Assembly (NCBI GenBank): GCA_015654615.1
Contig: JAATGN010000119.1
Coordinates: 1 to 36,637 of the forward strand
Length of the DNA: 36,637 nt
Direction: 5' to 3'
From: Rhodospirillales bacterium
GTDB taxonomy: Bacteria; Pseudomonadota; Alphaproteobacteria; Rhodospirillales; Magnetospirillaceae
The first letter of the stretch is position 1. Every line of letters begins with the position of its first letter. The position numbers and the translations under genes were made by a program. Shown piece by piece: positions 1 to 7,956 of the stretch. Below the pieces are notes generated by a model that did not search any database, was not told the origin of the DNA, and was given only the letters and a program-made list of their open reading frames with translations.

Positions 1-78
1 GTGGCACCGGCGTGCCTGCCGGTGGAGAAAAAACTCCGCCGCGCCAGCGGCGGACACCGGCAGGGACGCCGGTGCCAC
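1..78. repeat. Palindromic repeat, family A, copy 1
   Basis: A long inverted repeat begins at the window edge with GTGGCACCGGCG and closes at 55-78 with CGCCGGTGCCAC, followed by a T-rich tail (TTTTCCTTATTCTT). The arms differ by one base; the centre holds a second small GC hairpin (CCGCCGCGCCAGCGGCGG). The same element is present at 4216-4291, and similarity continues past the arms to about 143, including GGAACGCGCCATGACGCGGTT. Because it touches base 1 it may extend to the left. Function is unknown; the stem plus T-rich tail could terminate transcription. Confidence 0.75.
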
Positions 79-227
79 TTTTCCTTATTCTTCCAGGACG
101 GGTCGGCCGCCGGCCGGTGCGGAACGCGCCATGACGCGGTTTTATATCTCCGTGAAGGCAGATCGGGGCCTGAAGCCTCATCGTTGGTTCACGGCGTCTC
201 TGACACCGGGAAAGCCATCTCGACCGC

Positions 228-530
228 TTACGCTGTGGACGAACAACGAATGGCCTGGACCGGATAGGCGGAGACATGACCATTTTCTGAAAGGAAGACG
301 GCCTTTTCTGCGATTGCCTGAGCGATCAGCAAATGATCGAAAGGATCGCGATGACGAACGGGCACAGTCATCAGCGTCCGGTAATGCGACTGGGCGATTT
401 CCCAAAACGACACCATACTGACCAGGATATCGTTCGCCGGGTCGGCGACCAGTTCACGGGCCGTCTTCCCCAGCCTGTCACTGTCCGTCAGCCACCAAAG
501 CAGCACATGCGTATCCAGGAGGATCTTCAC
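228..530 (-). CDS. PIN-domain (VapC-like) toxin, internally shortened
   Basis: The 100-residue protein starts MKILLDTHVLLWWL and contains WEIA and HRDPFDHLLIAQA, hallmarks of PIN-domain ribonuclease toxins of VapC type II toxin-antitoxin pairs. Acidic residues D6, E44 and D62/D65 are visible. Relatives are normally about 125-130 residues; here WEIA (43-46) is followed almost at once by HRDPFD (60-65), so roughly 25 residues of the middle helices appear to be missing. The last acidic position of the fold, usually in a TxD motif, reads LSENG. The start is a GTG at 530 overlapping the antitoxin stop (GTGA), typical of such pairs. The antitoxin is only a stub, so this is probably a decaying, inactive toxin gene. 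Confidence 0.7.
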   Translation of the reverse strand: MKILLDTHVLLWWLTDSDRLGKTARELVADPANDILVSMVSFWEIAQSHYRTLMTVPVRHRDPFDHLLIAQAIAEKAVFLSENGHVSAYPVQAIRCSSTA

Positions 531-598
531 AGACCGCCGTCCATTGCCTCCAGCACGTCCTCGGGAAGCTGGTCACGCACTATGTACACATGAGAGAA
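527..598 (-). pseudogene. Antitoxin C-terminal remnant
   Basis: Directly upstream of the PIN gene, in the frame ending at the TGA overlapped by the PIN start, a 23-codon open stretch ends VRDQLPEDVLEAMDGGL, which looks like the toxin-binding tail of a VapB-type antitoxin. An in-frame stop precedes it, so the DNA-binding N-terminus is missing. Only the tail and the translational coupling to the toxin survive. The family assignment rests on position and composition, not on a clear motif. Confidence 0.45.
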
Positions 599-679
599 TC
601 AAGTCATGAACGGCATCAGCGGCATCGGTCCGAAGACAGGAACCCCGAAAAGGCCAGCCCAAGATGCCGGTCGCGGGCC

Positions 680-1900
680 TCAATTGCGCCGTCGGCGACC
701 GCCGGCGCCGATCGCCGCCCCGACATCAACGGCGAGCGCCAGTCCCATGGCCACCGTGCCGAGGACGAACAGCAGCCGGTAATCGCCGCCGCCGCGGCCG
801 AACAGGAACGACATTCCATAGGCGGCAAGCGCCTGCAGGACGGCGAAGCTGGTCGTCGCCGCGCTCCAGGCCGCTTTCTGTTCGGCCGGATGGCCGGCGA
901 GCAATTCATGGAGGCGGCCAAGCACGAGGGGAACGATCCCGGGCGTGAAGGCGCCGACGACGACGCTCGAAAGCATCAGCCACATGGAGCCGAGCCCCAA
1001 TGCGGGCAGCGCCACCGCCGCCGTCTGGATGGCGTAGGCGAGACGCAGGGCGCGACCGAAGCCGACGCGATCGGCCAGATATCCGCTCAGAAGCGGACCG
1101 GCCATGGCGCCGAGACCGAACAGCACCCAATACTCGGCGCCGACCGCCACCCCTTGGCCCAGACCGCGCGCCACGAAGTCGACGAGGAAGATCATATGCG
1201 GCACGAGCCCCGCGGCATTGAGCGCATACTCGGCATAGAGGGCGCGCAATGTAAGGACCTGGTGCGGTTGGCGGGGGGCCGATGGAACGGCAGGGAGCGA
1301 GGCGGCCGGCCAGCCTTTCCAGGCGAGCCGCGTCAGCAGGAGCGCCAGAACGCCAAGCCCAAGCCATGTCTCGGTCAATCCCCGGCGCAGCAACAGCGGG
1401 ACGAGCGTCCCCGATAAAGCAATGCCGACGCCGACCCCCATGAAGATCGCGCCGCTGGCCAATCCGCGCCGGGCGGGCGGCACATGCGGCAGCACCGTCG
1501 GCGCCGCGAGGACCATCAGCGCACCGCCCGACAAGCCGGCCGCGAATCGCCAGGCGAAGTACCAGGTGAAGGACAAGGGATAAGCGCAGGCGAAAAACGC
1601 CAGCGTGGCGATTCCCATCATCAACCGGATGGTTCCGGCGACCGGAATACGTGCCGCGACCGGCCGGGCCAGAAGCGCACCGGCAAGATAGCCGGCGAGA
1701 TTGGCGGCCCCGAGATAGGCCGCGGCGGAAGGCTCGAACCAGTGCGCGCCGATGAGCGCCGGCAAAAGCGGGGTATAGGCGAAACGGGCGAGTCCGATAC
1801 CGACCAGGCTGGCGCAAAAGCCGGACATCGTGGCGCGCCAGGCGCCCGTTGTCGACGCTTGTCGGTTCGAACGACGCTGATGGGCTGCAACACCATCCAT
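680..1900 (-). CDS. YbfB/YjiJ family MFS transporter
   Basis: This 406-residue, very hydrophobic protein has about 12 predicted membrane spans and the N-terminal signature GIGLARFAYTPLLP, typical of the YbfB/YjiJ branch (MFS_4) of the major facilitator superfamily. It should be an inner-membrane secondary transporter, probably an exporter, of unknown substrate. The glycine-rich stretch GAIFMGVGVGIALSG (around 150) and the GYLADRVG loop (about 282-289) support an MFS fold. The ATG at 1900 is preceded by GAGGAG, a good ribosome binding site. It is divergent from a LysR-type gene at 2149, the arrangement expected when the regulator controls the transporter. Confidence 0.88.
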   Translation of the reverse strand: MDGVAAHQRRSNRQASTTGAWRATMSGFCASLVGIGLARFAYTPLLPALIGAHWFEPSAAAYLGAANLAGYLAGALLARPVAARIPVAGTIRLMMGIATLAFFACAYPLSFTWYFAWRFAAGLSGGALMVLAAPTVLPHVPPARRGLASGAIFMGVGVGIALSGTLVPLLLRRGLTETWLGLGVLALLLTRLAWKGWPAASLPAVPSAPRQPHQVLTLRALYAEYALNAAGLVPHMIFLVDFVARGLGQGVAVGAEYWVLFGLGAMAGPLLSGYLADRVGFGRALRLAYAIQTAAVALPALGLGSMWLMLSSVVVGAFTPGIVPLVLGRLHELLAGHPAEQKAAWSAATTSFAVLQALAAYGMSFLFGRGGGDYRLLFVLGTVAMGLALAVDVGAAIGAGGRRRRN

Positions 1901-2148
1901 CGGTCTCTCCTCGTTTGATGAACCGGCCCGAGGCTACAGCCCAATGCGTGATCGTCAGAAACGAATTGATTCGATACGTCATATCTTAAATAGAGATTGC
2001 TACCACCAACGGGCGGCGGCGCCCGCCGCACATTGCCCCCCTCGTTGGACCGAACTCAGCCGGGAGCCGGGCGGCGGATCACGTTTGACGCTATCGCCAT
2101 ATGCGAATACATTTTTACTCAGCTATCACGTATCGGGATATGTAAGTC
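1901..2148. promoter_or_regulatory. Divergent promoter region, MFS transporter / LysR gene
   Basis: The 248-bp gap between the divergent transporter and regulator genes becomes AT-rich close to each start. The heptamer GATACGT occurs at 1973-1979 and, inverted, as ACGTATC at 2128-2134, one copy near each gene. They are candidate half-sites for the adjacent LysR regulator, but this is inference from position and symmetry only. No confident -35/-10 pair was identified. Confidence 0.4.
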
Positions 2149-3036
2149 ATGGACGCGGCAGACCTGAGGGTGTTCGAAGCCGTCGCGCGGCAGGGAAGCA
2201 TGAACCGGGCGGCGGCCGAACTGCATACCGTTCAGTCGAATGTGACGACTCGCATCCGGGCGCTCGAGCAGGAACTCGGCGTCGCCCTGTTCCATCGCCA
2301 TGCCCGCGGGGTCACCACCACGCCGGCCGGGCAACGCGTTCTGCCCTTCGCGCCGCGCATCGCCAAGCTGCTTTCGGACGCCCAGGCCGCGGCGCGGGAC
2401 GACGGTCCGCCGAATGGCTCGCTGCTGCTGGGCAGCCTGGAAACCACCACGGCGTTACGCCTGTCGCCGCTGCTCAGCCAATTCGCCAGGGCATATCCGA
2501 AGGTCCGCCTAGCGGTCACGACCGGCACGACCGGCCAGTTGGTGAACGACGTCGTGGAGTGCCGGCTCGACGGCGCGTTCGTCTCCGGCCCGATCGATCA
2601 TCCCGATCTGCATCACGAGGCGGTCTTTCGCGAGGAACTCGTCCTGGTGACGGCCCGGGCCGTTGGCGCGCCGCGCGAACTGACGGCGGTCGAAGACCTG
2701 AAGACCATCGTCTTCCACATCGGCTGTTCCTATCGCCAACGGCTCGACGCCATGTTGGCGGAGATGGGCATCGTCGTGGCCAGGCCACTGGAGTTCGGCT
2801 CGCTCGATGCGATCATAAGCTGCGTCTGCGCCGGCATCGGGGTGACCCTGCTGCCCAAGGGGGTCGTCGCCGCCGCCTGGCAGGAGGGCAAGGTGGCGGT
2901 CCACGAGTTGCCGCCGGACCTTGCCCAGGTCGACACGCTCTTCATCCGCCGCCATGACGGCTACGTGTCCAGCGCCATGACGGCGTTCCTCGGCCTGGCC
3001 AAGGCCCGGTCGGACTCGGTGCCGGCGGCGGAATGA
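2149..3036 (+). CDS. LysR-family transcriptional regulator
   Basis: The 295-residue protein has the LysR layout: an N-terminal winged helix-turn-helix at about 1-60 (FEAVARQGSMNRAAAELH, then SNVTTRIRALEQELGVALF) and a periplasmic-binding-like effector domain at about 90-290. It probably controls the divergently transcribed YbfB/YjiJ-type transporter at 680-1900, as is usual for LysR genes facing their targets. The ATG at 2149 has only a weak upstream purine stretch (GTAAG). The effector is unknown; the domain contains SLETTTALRLSPLLSQF and GIGVTLLPKG, normal for the family. Confidence 0.9.
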   Translation: MDAADLRVFEAVARQGSMNRAAAELHTVQSNVTTRIRALEQELGVALFHRHARGVTTTPAGQRVLPFAPRIAKLLSDAQAAARDDGPPNGSLLLGSLETTTALRLSPLLSQFARAYPKVRLAVTTGTTGQLVNDVVECRLDGAFVSGPIDHPDLHHEAVFREELVLVTARAVGAPRELTAVEDLKTIVFHIGCSYRQRLDAMLAEMGIVVARPLEFGSLDAIISCVCAGIGVTLLPKGVVAAAWQEGKVAVHELPPDLAQVDTLFIRRHDGYVSSAMTAFLGLAKARSDSVPAAE

Positions 3037-3194
3037 CCGGCAGGGGTGGGGTCGAGGCCGGCCTGACCATTCTCCGATCGATCGGGATGCCGCAGGATAT
3101 TGCCATGGATCGCCCCGACGCCTCTCTACATCCGACCGGGGCGTTTCCATATGATGCCCGGGGAATGGTCCCTTGCCTTCGGAGTGATCACGCC

Positions 3195-4088
3195 ATGTTG
3201 AAGCACATCGACGCCGGCGTCCTGAGCGTCGCCTATGAAGAACAGGGCGAGGCCGAAGGTTGGCCGATCGTGCTGCTGCACGGCTTTCCCTACGACATCC
3301 GGGCCTATGACGACGTGGCGAAGTCCCTCGCGGCGGAAGGGGCGCGGGTCATCGTGCCTTTCCTGCGGGGCTATGGCCCGACCCGCTTCCGCTCCGCGGC
3401 GACGCCGCGGTCCGGGCAGCAGGCGGCGCTCGGCGCGGATCTGCTCGCCCTTCTCGACGCGCTGGGAATCGGCGCCGCATGGCTCGCCGGCTACGACTGG
3501 GGCGGCCGTGCCGCCTGTATCGTCGCCGCGCTCTGGCCGGAACGGGTCCGGGGCCTGGTCTCCGTCAATGGCTACAATATCCAGGACATCGCCCGCTCGG
3601 GGCAGCCGGATCTGCCCGAAAACGAATGGCGCCTATGGTACCAATATTACTTCCACGGTCAGCGGGGACGGGCGGGCCTCGAGAACGACCGGCGCGCCCT
3701 GTGCCGTCTGCTGTGGCAACTGTGGTCGCCGCGGTGGACCTTTGACGAGGCCACCTACGAGCGGACCGCCGCCGCCTTCGACAATCCCGATTTCGTCGAG
3801 GTGGTCATCCATTCCTATCGGCACCGTTACGGGCTGGTCGACGGCGATCCCGCCCTGGCGGATCTCGAACGCCGGCTGGCCCTTCAACCGACGATCGGCG
3901 TGCCGACGATCACGCTCGACGGCACGGCCGACGGCGTCATGCGCATCGGCGGAACGTCGGATCACGCCGCCCATTTCAGCGGAAGGCATGACCATCGCCT
4001 CGTCGCGGACGGCGGGCACAATCTTCCGCAGGAAAAACCGGAAGCCTTCGCGCAAGCCGTGCTGGCGGTCAGGGAATGGAGCCGGTGA
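3195..4088 (+). CDS. Alpha/beta hydrolase, epoxide hydrolase/dehalogenase-like
   Basis: The 297-residue protein is an alpha/beta-hydrolase. The oxyanion-side motif is LLHGFPYD (27-34) and the nucleophile elbow reads AGYDWGG, giving Asp101 as nucleophile. An Asp rather than Ser here is characteristic of epoxide hydrolases and haloalkane dehalogenases. The catalytic His is H275 in DGGHNLPQEKP; an acidic partner lies in TLDGTADG. A cap region rich in aromatics (WRLWYQYYF) follows the core. The ATG at 3195 is chosen because GGAG lies upstream at 3181 and MLKHIDAG begins the conserved part; the frame stays open upstream but looks non-coding. Substrate is unknown. It stands alone downstream of the LysR gene. 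Confidence 0.85.
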   Translation: MLKHIDAGVLSVAYEEQGEAEGWPIVLLHGFPYDIRAYDDVAKSLAAEGARVIVPFLRGYGPTRFRSAATPRSGQQAALGADLLALLDALGIGAAWLAGYDWGGRAACIVAALWPERVRGLVSVNGYNIQDIARSGQPDLPENEWRLWYQYYFHGQRGRAGLENDRRALCRLLWQLWSPRWTFDEATYERTAAAFDNPDFVEVVIHSYRHRYGLVDGDPALADLERRLALQPTIGVPTITLDGTADGVMRIGGTSDHAAHFSGRHDHRLVADGGHNLPQEKPEAFAQAVLAVREWSR

Positions 4089-4215
4089 AAGTCATTCAGG
4101 GGCCGCCGCCGGCGGGGATGACACGTGCCGAGGTTCGCCCAAGCGATGCGGATCGCGACCGACGATAAGGAGCCGTTGCCTGCGCGGTGAAGGGCCTTTC
4201 ATGGCTGAAGCGGCA

Positions 4216-4291
4216 GTGGCACCGGCGTCCCTGCCGGTGGAAAAGGTTCCGCCGCGCCAGCGGCGGACACCGGCAGGGACGCCGGTGCCAC
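4216..4291. repeat. Palindromic repeat, family A, copy 2 (terminator-like)
   Basis: Perfect 24-bp arms at 4216-4239 and 4268-4291 (outer ends GTGGCACCGGCG / CGCCGGTGCCAC) surround a 28-base GC-rich core that can form its own hairpin. A T-rich run (TTTTCCTTATTCTT) follows. It lies between two converging genes, the hydrolase (+) and the AsnC-type gene (-), in the 4089-4456 gap, so it may work as a terminator for the hydrolase. Similarity with the copy at 1-78 continues to about 4345. Nothing coding is seen in the rest of the gap. Confidence 0.8.
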
Positions 4292-4456
4292 TTTTCCTTA
4301 TTCTTCCTGGGCGGGCCGGGGCGGAACGCGCCATGACGCGGTTATTGTTTTACGCGCCTGACCTTTCAGTCGCTTGCCCTGGCCATTGGCGCCAAAGATG
4401 AAAGAGCCGCGGCATGGTATGCCCGGGACGTTCAGGCGACGTTCGTCCCGCCGCTT

Positions 4457-4894
4457 TCACAGCCGCGCCTTCGTGGTGCGGGGCGTCGCCAGCAAAAGGC
4501 TCGTCTCGCTGCCGGTGATGCCGGGAATCAGGCGAATCCGCCGTAGGATCGCATCGAACTCCGAGAGGGTGGCGGTGCCGAGCTCGACGACGAGATCCCA
4601 GCGGCCGTTCGTCGTATGGATGGTCGCGATCTCGGGAAATCCGCCCAGCGTCGCCACCACCCGGTCCGCCACATGGCCGCCGACCTCGATCATCATGACG
4701 CCGCGGATGGGCTGGCCGACCGCTTCGGCCCGCAGGATGACGGTGTAGCCGGCAATCTCGCCGGCGCTTTCCAGTCGCTGCATGCGCGCCCGGACGGTGG
4801 CGCGCGACACCCCCAGGTCGATGGCCAGATCCGAGACGCTGCGCCGGGCGTTGTGGCGCAGCAGAACGATCAGCCGTTCGTCGAGATTGTCCAT
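4457..4894 (-). CDS. Lrp/AsnC-family transcriptional regulator
   Basis: The 145-residue protein begins MDNLDERLIVLLRHNARRSV and has the AsnC helix-turn-helix at about 18-41 (SDLAIDLGVSRATVRARM), followed by a RAM/AsnC ligand-binding domain with GVMMIEV and GRWDLVVEL. Such regulators sense amino acids. It is transcribed away from arginase and ornithine cyclodeaminase, so it probably controls arginine/ornithine breakdown. ATG 4894 is chosen because it begins the conserved domain; the ten bases ATGGACAATC at the start are tandemly duplicated just upstream, giving a second, out-of-frame ATG at 4904. No strong ribosome binding site is visible. Confidence 0.88.
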   Translation of the reverse strand: MDNLDERLIVLLRHNARRSVSDLAIDLGVSRATVRARMQRLESAGEIAGYTVILRAEAVGQPIRGVMMIEVGGHVADRVVATLGGFPEIATIHTTNGRWDLVVELGTATLSEFDAILRRIRLIPGITGSETSLLLATPRTTKARL

Positions 4895-5021
4895 GATTGT
4901 CCATTTCGGCAGTCGTAATGACCAATATGATAGCAATGATGAGAAATTTGCCAATCCAGTCTGTTCGTTCCGCCGGCAAACTCCGCTTCAATCATCTCTC
5001 GGACGATGACGGAGGCGGCGG

Positions 5022-5960
5022 ATGCAGTGCAGGATCCTGGGAGCGCCCGTGCAGGACGGCTCCCGCCGCCTGGGATGCGACATGGGACCCGGCGCCTTCC
5101 GCGCGGCGGGTCTGGCCGCCGCCCTCGCCGAACTCGGCCACGCCGTCGCCGACCTCGGCGTCGTCGCCTTGCCGCCGCGCCGTTCCCCCGCCCCCCGCCC
5201 CCTCGCCCACGGCAACGCCGCCGTGCATGCGCTCTCCGAAATTTCCGCCTGGACGGCGGCGTTGTCCGAGGCGGCCTATGCCGCGGCCGACGGCGCCGCC
5301 ATGCCGATCTTCCTGGGCGGCGATCACAGCATGGCGGCCGGGACCATTTCCGGCCTGGCCCGCCGTGCCGCGGAAAGCGGCCGGCCGTTTTTTCTGCTGT
5401 GGCTCGACGCCCATCTGGATTTCCATACCCTCGACACCACGATCAGCGGCAATCTGCACGGCGTCCCCCTGGCCTATGTGAGCGGCCAGCCGGGATTCGA
5501 GGGCTATTTTCCGCCCTTGGCGACCAGGGTGGATCCGGCCCGCATCTGCATTCTCGGCCTGCGCAGCGTCGATCCGGCCGAGCGGCAGGCCATTGCGGCC
5601 GCCGGGGCGACGGTGCACGACATGCGCGCCATCGACGAATATGGCATCGCCCCGCTTCTGCGCCCCTTCCTCGAACGCGTCGCCAAGGCGAACGGCCGGC
5701 TGCACGTCAGCCTCGACGTCGATTTCCTCGATCCGTCGATCGCCCCGGCGGTCGGCACCACGGTGCCGGGAGGCGCCACCTTCCGCGAGGCGCATCTGAT
5801 CATGGAGATGCTGAGCGACAGCGGCCTGGTCGGCAGCCTCGACCTGGCCGAACTCAATCCGTTTCTCGACGAACGCGGGCGCACGGCGGCGCTTCTGGTC
5901 GATCTGACCGCCAGCCTGATGGGCCGCCGCATCATGGACCGCCCGACCTGGAGTTATTGA
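5022..5960 (+). CDS. rocF: Arginase
   Basis: The 312-residue ureohydrolase carries the complete manganese-binding set: GGDHS (H102), DAHLDFH (D129, H131, D133, with H135), LDVDFLDP (D232, D234), and the glutamate of LAELNP (E277); GNLHG at 143-147 is the usual arginase active-site loop. It should hydrolyse L-arginine to L-ornithine and urea in the cytoplasm. The next gene, starting 4 bp after its stop, encodes ornithine cyclodeaminase, so the pair converts arginine to proline with loss of urea and ammonia. The divergent Lrp/AsnC gene is the likely regulator. An agmatinase-type ureohydrolase is the alternative, but the neighbour favours arginase. Confidence 0.92.
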   Translation: MQCRILGAPVQDGSRRLGCDMGPGAFRAAGLAAALAELGHAVADLGVVALPPRRSPAPRPLAHGNAAVHALSEISAWTAALSEAAYAAADGAAMPIFLGGDHSMAAGTISGLARRAAESGRPFFLLWLDAHLDFHTLDTTISGNLHGVPLAYVSGQPGFEGYFPPLATRVDPARICILGLRSVDPAERQAIAAAGATVHDMRAIDEYGIAPLLRPFLERVAKANGRLHVSLDVDFLDPSIAPAVGTTVPGGATFREAHLIMEMLSDSGLVGSLDLAELNPFLDERGRTAALLVDLTASLMGRRIMDRPTWSY

Positions 5961-5964
5961 TCCC

Positions 5965-7056
5965 ATGACCCGAAAACTGAACCTGGTCCCCTTCGTCAGC
6001 GTCGAGCATATGATGAAACTGGTGCTGGCCATCGGGGTCGAACGCGTCCTGACCGACCTGGCCGCCCGCATCGAGGAGGATTTTCGCGGCTGGAGCCGCT
6101 TCGACAAGACGCCACGCCTGGCCTCCCACAGCGTCGACGGCGTCATCGAACTGATGCCGACCAGCGACGGCCGGCTCTACGGCTTCAAATATGTCAACGG
6201 CCACCCGAAGAACCGGCGGGACGGACGCCAGACGGTGGCCGCCTTCGGCGTCCTCGCCGACGTCGGCAACGGCTATCCGCTGCTGCTTTCCGAAATGACC
6301 CTGCTGACGGCGCTGCGCACGGCGGCGACCTCGGCCCTGGCCGCCCGCTATCTGGCCCGGCCGGGTTCCCGGTGCATGGCCCTCGTCGGCAACGGCGCGC
6401 AGTCGGAATTCCAGGCCCTGGCCTTCAAGGCGCTCCTCGGCGTGACGAAACTGCGTCTTTACGACATCGACGCCGCGGCGACCCGCAAATGCGCGGGCAA
6501 CCTGGCCGGCCTCGGCTTCGACGTCGCCTGCTGCGCCTCGACCGGCGAGGCGGTGGACGGGGCCGACATCGTCACCACCATCACGGCCGACAAGCATTGT
6601 GCGACGATCCTCACCGACGCCATGATCGGCCCCGGCGTCCATCTCAACGCGGTGGGCGGCGATTGTCCGGGAAAGACGGAATTGCAGCGCGACATCCTGC
6701 TGCGCGCCGACATTTTCGTCGAATTCGCGCCGCAAACCCGCGTCGAGGGCGAAATCCAGCAGCTCGACGCCGCCCATCCGGTCGTCGAGCTCTGGCAGGT
6801 CATGACGCAGCAGGCGCCGGGACGGCGGGAGGCCCGGCAGATCACGCTGTTCGATTCGGTCGGCTTCGCCATCGAGGATTTCTCGGCGCTGCGCTATGTG
6901 CGAGAAAAGCTTGCCGACAACGGACTCTACCACGAAATCGACCTGCTGGCCGATCCCGACGACCCCCGCGATCTGTTAGGCATGCTGCGCCGCGCCGGGA
7001 CGCCGCCGGCGGCCTTCCACCCCCTGGCGCCCCGTTTTCCCCAGCCCTCCCCTTGA
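5965..7056 (+). CDS. ocd: Ornithine cyclodeaminase
   Basis: The 363-residue protein of the ornithine cyclodeaminase/mu-crystallin family converts L-ornithine to L-proline plus ammonia using NAD. Visible features are FKYVNGHPKN with the substrate-binding Lys75, the dinucleotide-binding loop VGNGAQSEFQ (141-150) and the GGDCPGKTEL segment with the presumed catalytic Asp233. The length and the long C-terminal part match true ornithine cyclodeaminases rather than the shorter alanine dehydrogenase or mu-crystallin members. It lies 4 bp after the arginase stop and is probably translationally linked to it. No terminator is obvious before the large inverted repeat at 7145. Confidence 0.92.
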   Translation: MTRKLNLVPFVSVEHMMKLVLAIGVERVLTDLAARIEEDFRGWSRFDKTPRLASHSVDGVIELMPTSDGRLYGFKYVNGHPKNRRDGRQTVAAFGVLADVGNGYPLLLSEMTLLTALRTAATSALAARYLARPGSRCMALVGNGAQSEFQALAFKALLGVTKLRLYDIDAAATRKCAGNLAGLGFDVACCASTGEAVDGADIVTTITADKHCATILTDAMIGPGVHLNAVGGDCPGKTELQRDILLRADIFVEFAPQTRVEGEIQQLDAAHPVVELWQVMTQQAPGRREARQITLFDSVGFAIEDFSALRYVREKLADNGLYHEIDLLADPDDPRDLLGMLRRAGTPPAAFHPLAPRFPQPSP

Positions 7057-7144
7057 TGGGGACGGCGAACCTTTTGAATCGGTCGATGCGCCGGGGGTCA
7101 TCCGCGAAGAGGGCTGGGCTTCGGGATGACGACGGATTTCGGAT

Positions 7145-7287
7145 AACACGGACGAACACGGACAGCCACGGATGGCACGGATAAGGGCCCGTTCGGAACG
7201 GCGAAGAAAACGAAGCCGCCCGCAGAAGATGCCTGCGGCGCTTTTTCCTATCCGTGTCATCCGTGGCTGTCCGTGTTCGTCCGTGTT
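7145..7287. repeat. Long inverted repeat, family B (ACACGGAC type), copy 1
   Basis: Two 39-base arms, 7145-7183 and 7249-7287, are reverse complements with one mismatch. Each is built from ACACGGAC-like units (AACACGGACGAACACGGACA at the left end). The 65-base centre includes GATGCCTGCGGCGC, also found in the copy at 24914-25069. It occupies the 7057-7472 gap between ornithine cyclodeaminase and the RidA gene; nothing coding is seen in the rest of the gap. The layout resembles a small non-autonomous palindromic element. A role in termination or mRNA ends is possible. Confidence 0.8.
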
Positions 7288-7472
7288 GCTCAAAGATCTC
7301 GCCCGTTCTCCAGGCCATCGGGCAGGTCCCGGGAACGAAGCGATGGCGGCTCGTGTGACTCCGACAGCCCCCCCGATTTTCGAATGCCACGTTCGCCGTC
7401 ACGCGGGGTTGTGCGCCGCGCCCGCTTTGGCCAAGATGGCCCGAGGCAGCCCACAAGGAAGGAAAGACGGCC

Positions 7473-7937
7473 ATGAGCAAAGTCGAGACGCGTCTGGCGG
7501 AATTGGGCATCACGCTTCCCGCCGCGGCGGCGCCGGCGGCCAATTACGTTCCTTTCGTGCTGGCCGGCACCCAGCTGTTCCTCTCCGGCCAATTGCCGTT
7601 CCAGGACGGCAAGCTGGTCCATCTCGGCCATTTGGGCGACACGCTGACGGTCGATCAGGGCTATCAGGCGGCCCGCCTGTGCGGCATCAATCTGATCGCC
7701 CAGATCAAGGCGGCCGTCGGCGACCTGGACCGCGTCCGGCGGATCCTGCGTCTCGGCGGCTTCGTGGCCGGCACCGCAAGCTTCACCGACCAGCCGAAAG
7801 TCGTCAACGGCGCCTCGGACCTCATGGTCGCGGTGTTCGGCGAGGCCGGACGTCACGCCCGGTCGGCGGTCGGCGTGCCGTCGCTGCCGCTCGGCGTCGC
7901 CGTCGAAGTGGATGCCGTGGTCGAAGTGAGCGCCTGA
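7473..7937 (+). CDS. RidA (YjgF/YER057c/UK114) family protein
   Basis: The 154-residue protein has the RidA fold signature: an N-terminal strand with FVLAGTQLFLSGQLPF, the middle helix LIAQIKAAVGDLDRVRRILRL and the C-terminal GVPSLPLGVAVEVDAVVEV. RidA proteins deaminate reactive enamine/imine intermediates formed by pyridoxal enzymes. The usual catalytic Arg of archetypal RidA (in the RxAxGV.LP region) appears as HARSAVGVPSLP, with Arg just before SAVGVP. AAGGAAAGA precedes the ATG, a good ribosome binding site. It follows the arginine-degradation operon, but the large repeat in between suggests separate transcription. This longer form is the YjgF/Rid 'loner' type; the precise substrate is unknown. 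Confidence 0.87.
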   Translation: MSKVETRLAELGITLPAAAAPAANYVPFVLAGTQLFLSGQLPFQDGKLVHLGHLGDTLTVDQGYQAARLCGINLIAQIKAAVGDLDRVRRILRLGGFVAGTASFTDQPKVVNGASDLMVAVFGEAGRHARSAVGVPSLPLGVAVEVDAVVEVSA

Positions 7938-7956
7938 GCTTTCCCGGGCGGACGGT

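Noticed and set aside
3033..3194. An N-terminal extension of the hydrolase to 3033.
   Set aside because: The upstream residues have no similarity to the fold, and ATG 3195 has a suitable ribosome binding site and starts the first strand.
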